From Paenibacillus sp. FSL R5-0766 (lineage in GTDB: Bacteria; Bacillota; Bacilli; Paenibacillales; Paenibacillaceae): a stretch of 64,000 nucleotides of DNA. The position numbers and the translations under genes were made by a program. Shown in pieces: positions 18,589 through 27,368 of the stretch. Location of the stretch: assembly GCF_037971845.1 (NCBI RefSeq), contig NZ_CP150227.1, positions 6,448,001-6,512,000 on the forward strand. Reading direction: 5' to 3'. Each line of letters starts with the position of its first letter. The first letter of the stretch is position 1. The notes below the pieces were generated by a model. That model did not search any database. It was given only the letters and a program-made list of their open reading frames with translations, and was not told where the DNA came from.

Positions 18589-18752
18589 TGTTAAATTGAT
18601 TCTAACATGTCCCTCTCTGCTCTTGCATGAGGTTCACATGAGATTAAGATGAGGTTCTTCAACACTTCATGAATGAACTATGAACATGCTTTTAAGGAAG
18701 TGATCCGGATTTACTATATCCATTAGGTTGAGGTGAACGATAACATTAGGCA

Positions 18753-18773
18753 AAAAAAAGCGGACTAATCCGC
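18753..18773 (-). terminator. Terminator overlapping the stop codon of the winged-helix regulator
   Basis: On the minus strand GCGGA-TTAG-TCCGC is followed by a run of T. The loop contains the TAG stop codon of the upstream gene, so the hairpin begins within the coding sequence. Confidence 0.75.
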
Positions 18774-19571
18774 CAGGCGGTAGCCCACTCCTCTTACAGT
18801 GACAATATATTGCGGCGAAGACGCATTATCGCCCAATTTTTTGCGCAAGCTTTTGATATGAACATCGACAACGTTACTTCCACCTGTAAAATCAGTCTCC
18901 CAGATATCGCTGAGCATTTCCTCACGGGAAATGACTGCACCTTTGGCATCAATCAGCTTGAGTAACAGATCATATTCGGTCTTGGTTAGATGAATTCGGT
19001 TATTATCGCGCTGTACACTCATCCGTTCACGATCAAGCCACAGATCTTTAAATCCGATACGGTGTCCTTCCTCAGGCAAAAAACCACGGTTGGGCAAAGC
19101 AGGACTGTTGCCAATCATGCGCTGCACCCGGTAAAGTGCTTCCTGCGGGCGTGCAGGCCATACCAGCAATTCCTCCTGAAGCATCGGTCCACTTGCGCTG
19201 CCGATCATCTTCTCACCAACCAGATACAAACAAGGGGTTGTATGCTCAGCCTCACGATTCAATCGGCTGCTAATGCCGGCAAATGCATCGATCGTTCCGG
19301 CAACAGACAGATCATAGATCAACAGATCAAAGACAAGACGCTCATGCAGATCCGGTTCCCAGCGATGAAAGACCAGTACATCAAAGCAGCTATCCGTTAA
19401 GGCTTTTACCAGTTCATGAACCTGCCCCGGCATCGGGCTGATCAGAATAACACGCCGTGTGACAGGACAATTGTCCACAAGAGGTGTTGAATCGGACAAG
19501 GCGGGTTTAACCCTAAGGGGTAAACGGCGGCCAGGCAGTTTTATTTTTACTTGATCCGTTTGTTTCTGCAT
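18765..19571 (-). CDS. OmpR-like winged-helix regulator with degenerate receiver domain
   Basis: DNA-binding regulator of 268 residues. The C-terminal part (about 165-268) is a standard OmpR/PhoB winged helix: LTKTEYDLLLKLI, VISREEMLSDIWE, NVVDVHIKSLRKKLG and VRGVGYRLAD. The N-terminal part (about 40-150) has the receiver pattern VILISPMP...LLIYDLSV, with the phosphoacceptor-like D87. The usual acidic pair is missing (SPM instead of DD), and the conserved lysine position reads VWPARP, so ordinary phosphorylation is unlikely. A basic N-terminal extension of about 38 residues is extra. The start overlaps the perR end by 25 bases. No histidine kinase is adjacent. Confidence 0.85.
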   Translation of the reverse strand: MQKQTDQVKIKLPGRRLPLRVKPALSDSTPLVDNCPVTRRVILISPMPGQVHELVKALTDSCFDVLVFHRWEPDLHERLVFDLLIYDLSVAGTIDAFAGISSRLNREAEHTTPCLYLVGEKMIGSASGPMLQEELLVWPARPQEALYRVQRMIGNSPALPNRGFLPEEGHRIGFKDLWLDRERMSVQRDNNRIHLTKTEYDLLLKLIDAKGAVISREEMLSDIWETDFTGGSNVVDVHIKSLRKKLGDNASSPQYIVTVRGVGYRLAD

Positions 19572-19942
19572 TCCCCGCAGACACCTCCAAAGACCACATG
19601 AGCATGATCGATTGCATATCCGGTTTCTTCAGCTACCTGTTTCATCCATTGTGGAGGAACCTCCGTCATCACCTCGTCCACTTTGCCGCACACTTCACAC
19701 ATAATATGCTGATGATCATCCATACGGGCATCGTACCGGCTTGCTGTCTCTCCGAGTTTAAGCTCCCGTATCAATTCTTTGTCCGTTAGATAACGAAGAG
19801 AATTATACACTGTACCATAGGCCAGATTATATCCTTGTTCCACGAGTCGATTCATGACATCTGCAGCTGTCGGGTGATCCTCTGAATGGCGCACCACATC
19901 ATATACCGCTTGCCGTTGTATCGTCAGATTTAAAGTTCTCAC
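19547..19942 (-). CDS. perR: Fur-family peroxide-stress regulator, PerR type
   Basis: Metal-dependent repressor of peroxide-defence genes. The 131 residues have the Fur-family winged helix (NLAYGTVYNSLRYLTD), the metal-site block HQHIMCEVCGKV and the second CxxC pair GGVCGECRNKR, which together bind structural zinc. PerR rather than Fur is suggested by the linkage to katA and the shared operator before perR, katA and dps. The start is taken as GTG 19942, eight bases from AAGGAG; the ATG at 19948 is only two bases away from it. Its own operator overlaps the -10 region, so it is probably autoregulated. It overlaps the next gene by 25 bases. Confidence 0.9.
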   Translation of the reverse strand: MRTLNLTIQRQAVYDVVRHSEDHPTAADVMNRLVEQGYNLAYGTVYNSLRYLTDKELIRELKLGETASRYDARMDDHQHIMCEVCGKVDEVMTEVPPQWMKQVAEETGYAIDHAHVVFGGVCGECRNKRIK

Positions 19943-20036
19943 AACCATTTCTCCTTTATTATTGATCCATTTTATATGAAATCAGACACTGATCTTCTAC
20001 TTATGATGGTCTTCCCAAAAAGAAGGAAAAAATTTT

Positions 20037-20057
20037 GATTTAGATTAAGTATAAATC
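20037..20057. promoter_or_regulatory. PerR-like operator upstream of perR
   Basis: Inverted repeat ATTTAGA-TTAAG-TATAAAT (20038-20056) with one mismatch between the arms, matching the katA and dps boxes. It covers the -10 hexamer of the perR promoter. Confidence 0.75.
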
Positions 20058-20077
20058 TTATTGTATATTGAAGTCAA
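20048..20077 (-). promoter_or_regulatory. Sigma-A-type promoter of perR
   Basis: TTGACT (minus strand, 20077-20072) and TATACT (20053-20048) are separated by 18 bases, about 105 bases upstream of the perR start. The -10 lies inside the PerR-like box. Confidence 0.6.
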
Positions 20078-20214
20078 TATCACTCCAACATCCTGTATAT
20101 GCAAATAAAACATATTTCCCAGCAATCGCCTCATAAATTTGGGATAATATGGTTCGCTACAGCACCACTTTTCAGATAAAATATAGAGATGTGCGTAAAA
20201 AGGGGGGATGTCGG

Positions 20215-21327
20215 TTGTTTAGCACTTTTTTCATTAATATCTGTGTCATGATTACGTTTATGTATGTGTCCGGAATCATAGCCAAGTTCTATAGTATCCG
20301 ATTGCCTTTTCCCTCGTTACGTGTTCAGTTGATCGGCGGGTTATTATTCGGTATATATGGCACAGTACTCATGAACTATTCTTTCCCTCTGAACGAGACT
20401 ACGATTGTTGATCTACGGCATCTGGCCATCGTTACCGCAGCGGTATATCTGGGAGGACTGGCTTCGGTCGTTGCGGGACTCATGATCTCGGTCCTTCGTA
20501 TTCTGATGTTTGGCATATCATCCTCTGCCATAGATGCAGGATTTGTCATGACTCTGATCGGACTGTCCGGTGTATACTTCGCCTATGCTTCCTGGTCCAG
20601 ACTGACCAAAATTATTACGATGAATCTGCTCGGCATTACATTAATCTTTATCATCCTTATGTTGAACACCGACAGCATGAATTCATTAATGAAGGTATAT
20701 CCGTTACAAATGACCATTTCTTTTCTCGGTGGATTATTTATCTATTTCATCGCAGAATTCATTAATAAATCCAATGAAATGTTATTTTTATTGGAAAGAA
20801 GAGCATCTACCGATCATCTTACCAACCTGAGCAATCGAAGACAGTTCGAAAAATCACTTCAATTCGAGCTTCAGCATGCTCGGGATTACCAACAAAAGCT
20901 GTCCTTGCTGGCCATCGATATTGACCGATTCAAAAAGGTGAACGACACCTATGGTCATTCCGCCGGCGATGCGGTCCTGAAGCAACTTGGACAACTGCTC
21001 GTTGAGCATGCACGTTCTGCTGATATCGTGTCACGAAACGGTGGGGAAGAATTCGCCATTCTCTTGCTCGACTGTGGACACCGTCAGGCCGTGGCTACCG
21101 CCGAATCTATACGACAGGCTGTAGAGAAATACCATTTTGCTCTACCTGACGGGCACACGACACGTCTAACCATCTCCATTGGTGTAGCCGTGTATCCCGA
21201 TCATTGTGATGATCATGACGATGACGATTTCTACGAACAGGCCGATCGTGCATTATATGAAGCGAAGAATACAGGGCGTAACCGTGTGTGTGCCTTAACT
21301 TTACGTTCCTTGCCTCTTACACTTTAA
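20215..21327 (+). CDS. Membrane-bound diguanylate cyclase (5TMR-LYT plus GGDEF)
   Basis: Makes cyclic di-GMP. Residues 1 to about 190 hold five to six membrane segments of the 5TM-LYT sensor type (PFPSLRVQLIGGLLFGIYG near 30). A GGDEF domain follows: DHLTNLSNRRQFE, LLAIDIDRFKKVND, and the active-site SRNGGEEFAILL (GGEEF, active form), ending in YEAKNTGRNRV. The start is taken as TTG at 20215, seven bases after AGGGGGG; an upstream in-frame GTG/ATG (20149) would add 22 polar residues without a ribosome-binding site. The length is about 370. It diverges from perR; sharing of the regulatory region is possible but unproven. Confidence 0.9.
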   Translation: MFSTFFINICVMITFMYVSGIIAKFYSIRLPFPSLRVQLIGGLLFGIYGTVLMNYSFPLNETTIVDLRHLAIVTAAVYLGGLASVVAGLMISVLRILMFGISSSAIDAGFVMTLIGLSGVYFAYASWSRLTKIITMNLLGITLIFIILMLNTDSMNSLMKVYPLQMTISFLGGLFIYFIAEFINKSNEMLFLLERRASTDHLTNLSNRRQFEKSLQFELQHARDYQQKLSLLAIDIDRFKKVNDTYGHSAGDAVLKQLGQLLVEHARSADIVSRNGGEEFAILLLDCGHRQAVATAESIRQAVEKYHFALPDGHTTRLTISIGVAVYPDHCDDHDDDDFYEQADRALYEAKNTGRNRVCALTLRSLPLTL

Positions 21328-21373
21328 AGTAATATCTAACCGGTAAATAAACTAACCTTTCACCGTTCTCCAT

Positions 21374-21428
21374 AAAAAGAGGGATATCTCGTTCGCCTAT
21401 TCAGGCGCACAGGACATCCCTTTTTTTT
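21374..21428. terminator. Bidirectional terminator between the GGDEF and AKR genes
   Basis: GGGATATC (21381-21388) pairs with GACATCCC (21413-21420), with an inner CGCCT/AGGCG stem. AAAAAG is on one side and a run of T on the other. Confidence 0.75.
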
Positions 21429-21470
21429 ATGGTCATCACATATCATCTCAGCTTTTGTGCTGACAGGAGA

Positions 21471-22409
21471 TCAAGCAAGGATGCTCTCAATCTCCTCGAT
21501 AATGGCAGCATCCAGCTTCACGCCAGATGCAGCCGCGTTCTCTTTTACCTGCTCAGGACGACTCGCCCCTACAAGTGCACTGGATACATTGTTCTGGCGC
21601 AGAATCCAGGCAAGGGCCAGTTGGCCAACCTTCAGATCCAGCTTGTCCGCCACTTCAATCAGCTGACGAACTTTCCCGATGCGATCCGCACTGATCTTTC
21701 CTTCGTCCCATCCTAGCTTGGCAGCACGGCTATTCTCCGGGATATCGGAAACGGACGTATATTTCCCGGTCAATAGACCTTGAGCAAGCGGGGAGTATAC
21801 AACTTGTCCGATGCCTTTACGCTCGCCGAGCGGGATAATCTCATTTTCAATATAACGGTCAAACATGTTGTACACCGGCTGATTGACCACGATATGATCG
21901 AGGAGCAGACGATCTGCTGTACCTAGCGCATCTTCCATCTGAGCTGCAGTCCACTGGCTGACGCCTACATATAACACTTTGCCTTGACGTACCAGATCAT
22001 CAAGAGCGCGGAGTGTTTCTTCAATTGGTGTTTCGGTATGATAACGATGGCAGTAATAGATATCCACATATTCAACGCCCAGGCGCTTCAAGCTGGCTTC
22101 ACATTGCTCCTTGATATGTTTGCGAGACAACCCCTGGTCATTCGGACCATCACCCATTTTGCCAAATACTTTGGTTGCAAGTACATAAGAGTCACGGGAG
22201 TACGCTTTGAGCGTCTGTCCAAGCAGTTCTTCTGCTGCACCCCGTTCATATACATTGGCAGTATCAAAAAAGTTAATGCCTTCATCAAATGCAGTTTCAA
22301 TTGATTTCACCGCATTTTCACGTTCCACATACCCTCCGTACGTCAGCCAGCTTCCCAGGCTGATCTCGCTTACTTTCAGTCCGCTTCCACCTAATCTGCG
22401 ATAATCCAA
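21471..22409 (-). CDS. Aldo/keto reductase
   Basis: NADPH-dependent aldo/keto reductase of the Kv-beta/YghZ type, 312 residues. Catalytic tetrad regions are visible: FFDTANVYERG (Asp, Tyr), LATKVFG (Lys) and YVDIYYCHRYH (His). The nucleotide site follows with YSPLAQGLLTGKY and the C-terminal SSALVGASRPEQV. The start is TTG 22409, with AGGAGG seven bases upstream; an in-frame ATG at 22448 has no ribosome-binding site. The substrate is probably a small aldehyde, but this is not determinable here. Confidence 0.92.
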   Translation of the reverse strand: MDYRRLGGSGLKVSEISLGSWLTYGGYVERENAVKSIETAFDEGINFFDTANVYERGAAEELLGQTLKAYSRDSYVLATKVFGKMGDGPNDQGLSRKHIKEQCEASLKRLGVEYVDIYYCHRYHTETPIEETLRALDDLVRQGKVLYVGVSQWTAAQMEDALGTADRLLLDHIVVNQPVYNMFDRYIENEIIPLGERKGIGQVVYSPLAQGLLTGKYTSVSDIPENSRAAKLGWDEGKISADRIGKVRQLIEVADKLDLKVGQLALAWILRQNNVSSALVGASRPEQVKENAAASGVKLDAAIIEEIESILA

Positions 22410-22565
22410 TGTACATCCTCCTCTGTTGGTTATAAAGATGAAGTTCACTTTCTATTGTAACGTAACCAGCTCGGAATAAAAGGGCTTTGCCTCAGAAAAT
22501 GGAAAATGAAAAGAGACGCACCTATAACAGGTGCGCCGAATAAAGATTTGTCTTCTGATCATGAT

Positions 22566-24203
22566 TTAAGGCAAAGTAATACTCAATGCATTCAACAGAT
22601 CAGCCTGTCTGACTGGCTTCGTCAGGACAGCATCAAAGGCTTCTGCTTCATGCAATTCAATGTGTATACCATAAGGAACAAGAACAATGACGGGCAGATC
22701 CTCCAGTCGCTGTTTCAGTTCTTGTACAAAATTGACCGCGCCGCCTTCCAGTAATCCCATATCCACAACGGCTACATCAGGCATGAATCCTTTGTTGATC
22801 CAATCATGCGCTAATGTCAAATTCGAGGTCATGTGTACATCCATCTCCCACCTACGCATCAGGGAAGAGACGCCTTGCAAAATGTCAGGGTCCTTGGCAA
22901 GTAACACCTTTTTCCCTTTTAACCGCTGCTGAACACTTGCGAGTTGAGGTAACTCCCAGTATCTGCGTAACGGAAGGGATATGTTGAATTCCGTCTCATT
23001 TTCCTTCACACTGCTCACCTGAATATGGCCATGCATGAGAATGGCAAGATTCTGGCTTACAGCCAGACCCAGATTGCTTCCAATCAGTTTTTGGATATTC
23101 AACTTCTCTTCTTGGCTGTTAAAGGTTTGCATCTTCTTATCCGATAACGTCTGACCTCTGTAATTCACCTTGAGCAGAAGTGTACCGGTCTCTTCGGTGT
23201 CTTCTCCGTTCACCACTGCCGTGATCAGGACGGAGCCCTCACGCGTTGAATCGAGAGCGTATTGAATGACATGTGCAAGCAACTGTCCGATCTTGATCTC
23301 ATCACCAACGAATACTTGCGACACATTCAGCTCCAGATTTAATCCCAGCTCAATGTTCTTGCCAGCCGCAATTCCCGCATAAAGATAGACCGTATTCTCG
23401 ATTGTACCTACCAGATCGAATGGATCATCATGTATAACCGTTTTACCTGTCTCATTGATGTTGAAATTCATCATATTGTTCAACAAAGAAAGTAGAATAT
23501 TGCCGCTCGTCTCAATCATATTCACATATTCTGACTGCTCCTCAGGCATATCCGGTGTACGTATCAGATCAGTCAGTCCCAGAATGCCATTCAACGGATT
23601 GCGAATCTCATGACTCATCAGCTTGAGCATCTGTGATTTGGTCATGGCCTCCGATTCAGCTCGTTCTTTCTCTGCCTGGAGCTGCTCTTGCATTTGTTCC
23701 GAATCACTCAGTTTACGCTCCTGAAGATGCAGTGTGCTCTCCAGGTCCACAACATAGCCAAGGAATACAGCCATCGCCTTCAGCGTCTTCATGTCGGTTT
23801 CACTGATTACATAATCAGGATTATCCATCAGACAGATGGTCCCGAATGTTTCGCCAGATCTTCGCATGATAGGCACGCCCACGAAGAAACGATTGCCGAG
23901 CCCGCTCGTGACATCCATGAATCTTGTCATCGGATGTTCACATGTATTCTGGATTGTAAGGTTCTCATGTTTATCTTTTAATACCAAGCTGCAGTAAGAA
24001 TCTTCAAATGGAAGTTCGCTACCTTTTACAATCAATTCTTCCTTGCGATTGAACGCCTCCAGAATGACATTCGTCAAACCGTCATTCGTAGCAACAAAGA
24101 TGGTATTGACCTTCAATATACCACTTAGTACGTCTACAATATGGGCCGCAGCTTCCTGTATATCTTCATAGAAGCCTCTCGTAATGCCTTCTGCCGTCCC
24201 CAT
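22566..24203 (-). CDS. Degenerate hybrid sensor kinase: GAF, HisKA, HATPase-like, receiver-like
   Basis: Soluble signalling protein of 545 residues. Residues about 15-150 form a GAF-type sensor (SYCSLVLKDKHE, FFVGVPI). A coiled coil follows (about 155-190), then an intact H-box MSHEIRNPLNGILGL with H198. The ATPase region is eroded: the N-box reads LLAHVIQYALDS, G1 reads NYRGQTL instead of DTGIGI, and G2 reads GSNLGLA. The C-terminal receiver keeps D481 (VAVVDMG) and K529 (LTKPVRQ) but only part of the acidic pair (LLAKD). ATG at 24203 follows GGGGTGG. No response regulator is adjacent. Autophosphorylation is doubtful; it may be a scaffold or phosphotransfer protein. Confidence 0.8.
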   Translation of the reverse strand: MGTAEGITRGFYEDIQEAAAHIVDVLSGILKVNTIFVATNDGLTNVILEAFNRKEELIVKGSELPFEDSYCSLVLKDKHENLTIQNTCEHPMTRFMDVTSGLGNRFFVGVPIMRRSGETFGTICLMDNPDYVISETDMKTLKAMAVFLGYVVDLESTLHLQERKLSDSEQMQEQLQAEKERAESEAMTKSQMLKLMSHEIRNPLNGILGLTDLIRTPDMPEEQSEYVNMIETSGNILLSLLNNMMNFNINETGKTVIHDDPFDLVGTIENTVYLYAGIAAGKNIELGLNLELNVSQVFVGDEIKIGQLLAHVIQYALDSTREGSVLITAVVNGEDTEETGTLLLKVNYRGQTLSDKKMQTFNSQEEKLNIQKLIGSNLGLAVSQNLAILMHGHIQVSSVKENETEFNISLPLRRYWELPQLASVQQRLKGKKVLLAKDPDILQGVSSLMRRWEMDVHMTSNLTLAHDWINKGFMPDVAVVDMGLLEGGAVNFVQELKQRLEDLPVIVLVPYGIHIELHEAEAFDAVLTKPVRQADLLNALSITLP

Positions 24204-24568
24204 GATCCACCCCTTTTATCTTAGCTGCACTATCCAATCTGTAGATCATAATTGTGTAATCACGTACAAGGGTTCATCAAAAAATCCGAATAGCTGTCAC
24301 AATCTATACTTATATGATTAACACCGTAGCTGTATAAGAGAATCATACTTCCTGTTTATTGCCCATTTGCGGTTAAAACAGTTCTTAAACGGATGGATTA
24401 ACAAACGAAAAACTATGGCAAAACGCCTTTTCAGATTGATCAAGGTCCATCTTGTCCGACTTCGGATATTATCCTTGCAGGATAACTAGAAATTATACGC
24501 TTCTACTCAAACTTCGGGAACCTTTATCCACAGCAATTAAAGGAAAGTCCGCTTTGTCCTGTAAACTA

Positions 24569-24584
24569 TGTGACCATTATCACA
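24569..24584. promoter_or_regulatory. Fnr/Crp-type palindrome upstream of nrdD
   Basis: TGTGA-CCATTA-TCACA is a perfect palindrome of the TGTGA-N6-TCACA type used by Bacillus Fnr. It lies 100 bases before the anaerobic ribonucleotide reductase start, so anaerobic activation is a reasonable inference. Confidence 0.7.
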
Positions 24585-24591
24585 CCCAAAA

Positions 24592-24640
24592 AACCACATA
24601 TAGTTTATAAATGGATAAGACGAATCTACATATAGTGTTA
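24592..24640. promoter_or_regulatory. Pair of NrdR-like boxes upstream of nrdD
   Basis: Two copies of ACATATAGT (starting at 24596 and 24628) lie 32 bases apart, about three helical turns. Each sits in a NrdR-box-like context (CCACATATAGTTTA and CTACATATAGTGTT). NrdR binds tandem boxes with this spacing in front of nrd operons. Confidence 0.75.
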
Positions 24641-24684
24641 TACGGAAATTGAATGATATTCAATCATTTTAGGAGGAACCTTAC

Positions 24685-26646
24685 ATGAACATGCTTGAGT
24701 ATGCCACTCCACCGGCATCCGATCTATTATCCGACCTGGGAAGACGAATTATTGGCGCAGAAGACGCCGATACGCTGAGGGAAAATGCCAATCTGAACGG
24801 AGACTCCTTCAGCGGCAAGATGAGCAGACTCGGTTCGGAGACCGCCAAGTGGCATGCTCTGCGTCATGTGCTGCCGGAAGAGCTTGCTCAAGCTGTGGAG
24901 AACGGGGATCTGTACGTGCACGATCTGGATCAGTATGCACTCGGAACGACCAACTGCATCTTTATCCCGTTTGACCGTCTTCTTGCTGCGGGTTTCAATA
25001 CAGGCAACGGATCGGTTCGCACACCTCAGACGATCATGTCTGCAATGGCTCTGGTTGCGATCATCTTCCAATCCCAGCAGAACAGTCAATATGGCGGTGT
25101 ATCGGCCAATAAGATTGACTGGGATTTGGCCCCTTATGTACAGCGATCGTTCCGCAAACACTACCGCAAAGGGCAACGGCTCTTTGATGAAAATGTTCTG
25201 ATCGGGGATGAACAGCTTCATCTGGATAGCATCGAAGCGAAGAATCAATGTCCGCGGGCATATGCCTTCGCCTATGAAGAGACTGAATTGGAGACAGGAC
25301 AAGCTGCTGAATCACTGATTCATAACCTGAATACGATGAGCAGCCGGGCGGGTGGTCAGATTCCATTTACTTCACTGAACTATGGATTATGTACTTCTGC
25401 GGAAGGACGGTTGGTATCACGCTCGTTGCTGGAAGCAACCATTCGTGGCCTGGGCAACGGGGAGACTCCCGTGTTCCCTCAACATATTTTCCAATGTAAA
25501 CAGGGGATCAATCAGGCTCAAGGAGAGCCGAACTATGATCTGTTCCGGCTCGCAGTCACCTGTTCATCCCGGCGGATGTATCCTAACTTTGTCAATGTGG
25601 ATGCCTCTTTCAATCTGCCCTACTATCATCGGGAAGATCCGGATACGATCATTGCAACAATGGGATGCCGCACACGTACACTGGCTGACCGGTTTGGTCG
25701 CAATCGTCAAAGTGGTAAAGGTAATCTGTCCTTCAACACCATTAACCTCGTGAAGCTCGGCATCCGGTTTGGTATTTGCCAAGGTGCAAGAGCTGTCGCT
25801 GACCGAACCGGATTCTATACTGCTTTGGAGTCAGTTATGCATAATGCCGCTTCCGGCCTGCTGCACCGCTACCGAATTCAGACATTGCAGCCTGCCAAGG
25901 CATCGGACTTCATGATGCGGGAGGGTGTATGGGAAGGTGGAGAACAGCTTGGCCCGAACGAGCCGGTTGCCGAGCTTTTAAAGCATGGAACATTATCTCT
26001 TGGTTTTATCGGTCTCGCAGAATGTATGACAGCTCTCTATGGGCGCCATCATGGGCAGGACACTCATGTACATCGTGAAGCACTGAACATTATTCGGACC
26101 ATGAGAGAGTTCTGTGACCGGATGAGCGAGCAGCATAACCTGAATATCACCCTGTTTGCCACACCTGCTGAAGGGTTGTCCGGCAAATTCACAAAGATTG
26201 ACAGAGAGCGTTATGGCCTCATTCCTGGAGTTAATGATCGGGAGTATTATACGAACTCATTCCATATCCCGGTATACCATACTCTTCCAGCTTATCGGAA
26301 GATTGAACTGGAGGCCCCGTTCCATACGTTATGTAATGCGGGTGCAATCTCCTATGTGGAGCTTGACGGGAACGTTCGAGCCAACACCGCAGCTTTCCTG
26401 CGGATCGTGCAATATGCACTGGCACAGGATATCGGATATTTCTCCATTAATCACCCGATTGATCGCTGTCCTGCATGTGGTTATGAAGGCGTCATCGGGG
26501 ATGTATGCCCAGGCTGTGAAGCCCATGAGAACCATGTACACTTCCAGCGGTTACGCCGCGTAACGGGCTATCTGACCGGGGATTACAAAGTACGCTTCAA
26601 TGCTGCGAAACAAGCTGAAGTGCGGGATCGGGTGAAACACCGGTGA
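24685..26646 (+). CDS. nrdD: Anaerobic ribonucleoside-triphosphate reductase, large subunit
   Basis: Glycyl-radical enzyme that reduces ribonucleotides without oxygen. The 653 residues include YVHDLDQYALGTTNC and QNSQYGGVSANKIDWDLAP. The C-terminal zinc site has four cysteines (CPACGYEGVIGDVCPGC). The glycyl-radical motif RVTGYL has the radical glycine at about residue 628. The usual N-terminal ATP-cone (about 100 residues) appears absent, so allosteric activity control by dATP may be missing or different. ATG at 24685 follows AGGAGG. It overlaps nrdG by four bases, and the upstream Fnr- and NrdR-like sites fit regulation by oxygen and dNTP status. Confidence 0.96.
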   Translation: MNMLEYATPPASDLLSDLGRRIIGAEDADTLRENANLNGDSFSGKMSRLGSETAKWHALRHVLPEELAQAVENGDLYVHDLDQYALGTTNCIFIPFDRLLAAGFNTGNGSVRTPQTIMSAMALVAIIFQSQQNSQYGGVSANKIDWDLAPYVQRSFRKHYRKGQRLFDENVLIGDEQLHLDSIEAKNQCPRAYAFAYEETELETGQAAESLIHNLNTMSSRAGGQIPFTSLNYGLCTSAEGRLVSRSLLEATIRGLGNGETPVFPQHIFQCKQGINQAQGEPNYDLFRLAVTCSSRRMYPNFVNVDASFNLPYYHREDPDTIIATMGCRTRTLADRFGRNRQSGKGNLSFNTINLVKLGIRFGICQGARAVADRTGFYTALESVMHNAASGLLHRYRIQTLQPAKASDFMMREGVWEGGEQLGPNEPVAELLKHGTLSLGFIGLAECMTALYGRHHGQDTHVHREALNIIRTMREFCDRMSEQHNLNITLFATPAEGLSGKFTKIDRERYGLIPGVNDREYYTNSFHIPVYHTLPAYRKIELEAPFHTLCNAGAISYVELDGNVRANTAAFLRIVQYALAQDIGYFSINHPIDRCPACGYEGVIGDVCPGCEAHENHVHFQRLRRVTGYLTGDYKVRFNAAKQAEVRDRVKHR

Positions 26647-27152
26647 ATCTATATGGTTACATCCCGGAATCGGTGAATGAAGGGACCGGCCTGCGTGCTG
26701 TGTTGTTCATCAGCGGATGTCGTCACGCCTGTCCGGGCTGCTTCAGTCCGGATTCATGGAGCTTTCGAGCGGGGGAGCCCTTTACAGAGGAGCGGCAGCA
26801 GCAGATTCTGCATGAAGTGACGACCCATCCATTGCTGGATGGCGTTACGTTGTGTGGTGGTGATCCCTTTTTCTCGGCAGCAGAATGTACGTCTTGGGTT
26901 CAACAGCTCCGCGCTGCACGTCCTGATCTGACGGTATGGGCCTACACGGGATTTGAATATGAAGAACTGATTACCGACCCTGCGAGAGCGGAGCTTGCCC
27001 GGTTGTGCGATGTGATTATTGACGGTCGATACGTTGAAGCGGAGCGTGATGTCTCCCTTCCCTTCCGGGGTAGCCGGAATCAGCGTTTGATTGATGTCCG
27101 TGCAACACTAGCCACTCGAACCATCGTTACAATGCAGCTCAGTATGCGGTAA
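26643..27152 (+). CDS. nrdG: Anaerobic ribonucleotide reductase activating enzyme (radical SAM)
   Basis: Radical-SAM activase that installs the glycyl radical on NrdD. The iron-sulfur motif CRHACPGC (CxxxCxxC) lies near residue 30. LCGGDPFF matches the SAM-binding GGEP-like motif, and TVWAYTGFEYEEL is typical of NrdG. The 169 residues are the usual length. The GTG start (26643) overlaps the nrdD stop as GTGA, so translation is coupled. Confidence 0.95.
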   Translation: MNLYGYIPESVNEGTGLRAVLFISGCRHACPGCFSPDSWSFRAGEPFTEERQQQILHEVTTHPLLDGVTLCGGDPFFSAAECTSWVQQLRAARPDLTVWAYTGFEYEELITDPARAELARLCDVIIDGRYVEAERDVSLPFRGSRNQRLIDVRATLATRTIVTMQLSMR

Positions 27153-27182
27153 ACATTGGTTTTACTCCCCTCACCAATTATT

Positions 27183-27213
27183 AAGGCACGGGTCCCCAGT
27201 GGACTCGTGTCTT
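27183..27213 (+). terminator. Hairpin after nrdDG
   Basis: AAGGCACGGGTCC pairs with GGACTCGTGTCTT (13 bp including two G-U pairs) around a five-base loop. The U tract after it is poor, so termination is likely but not certain. Confidence 0.55.
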
Positions 27214-27368
27214 GTTGGCGTATAGCGGTCTTCTTTAAGAAATAGGTTTTATCCATTCTCTCTATTTTCTTCTCTATTGCATGACGATATATAATATAGG
27301 TAGTTATTAAGTTAGTATTTAAAATTTAACCGTTTACATAAGGTAATCAGGGAGGAATCATCTTTTAT

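Larger units (their letters stand above)
24204..24684. other. Regulatory region between the kinase and nrdD genes
   Basis: These 481 bases contain no gene. The left part should hold the kinase promoter. The right 120 bases carry an Fnr-like palindrome (24569-24584) and two NrdR-like boxes (24592-24607 and 24625-24640), each annotated separately. Nothing else is identifiable. Confidence 0.6.
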
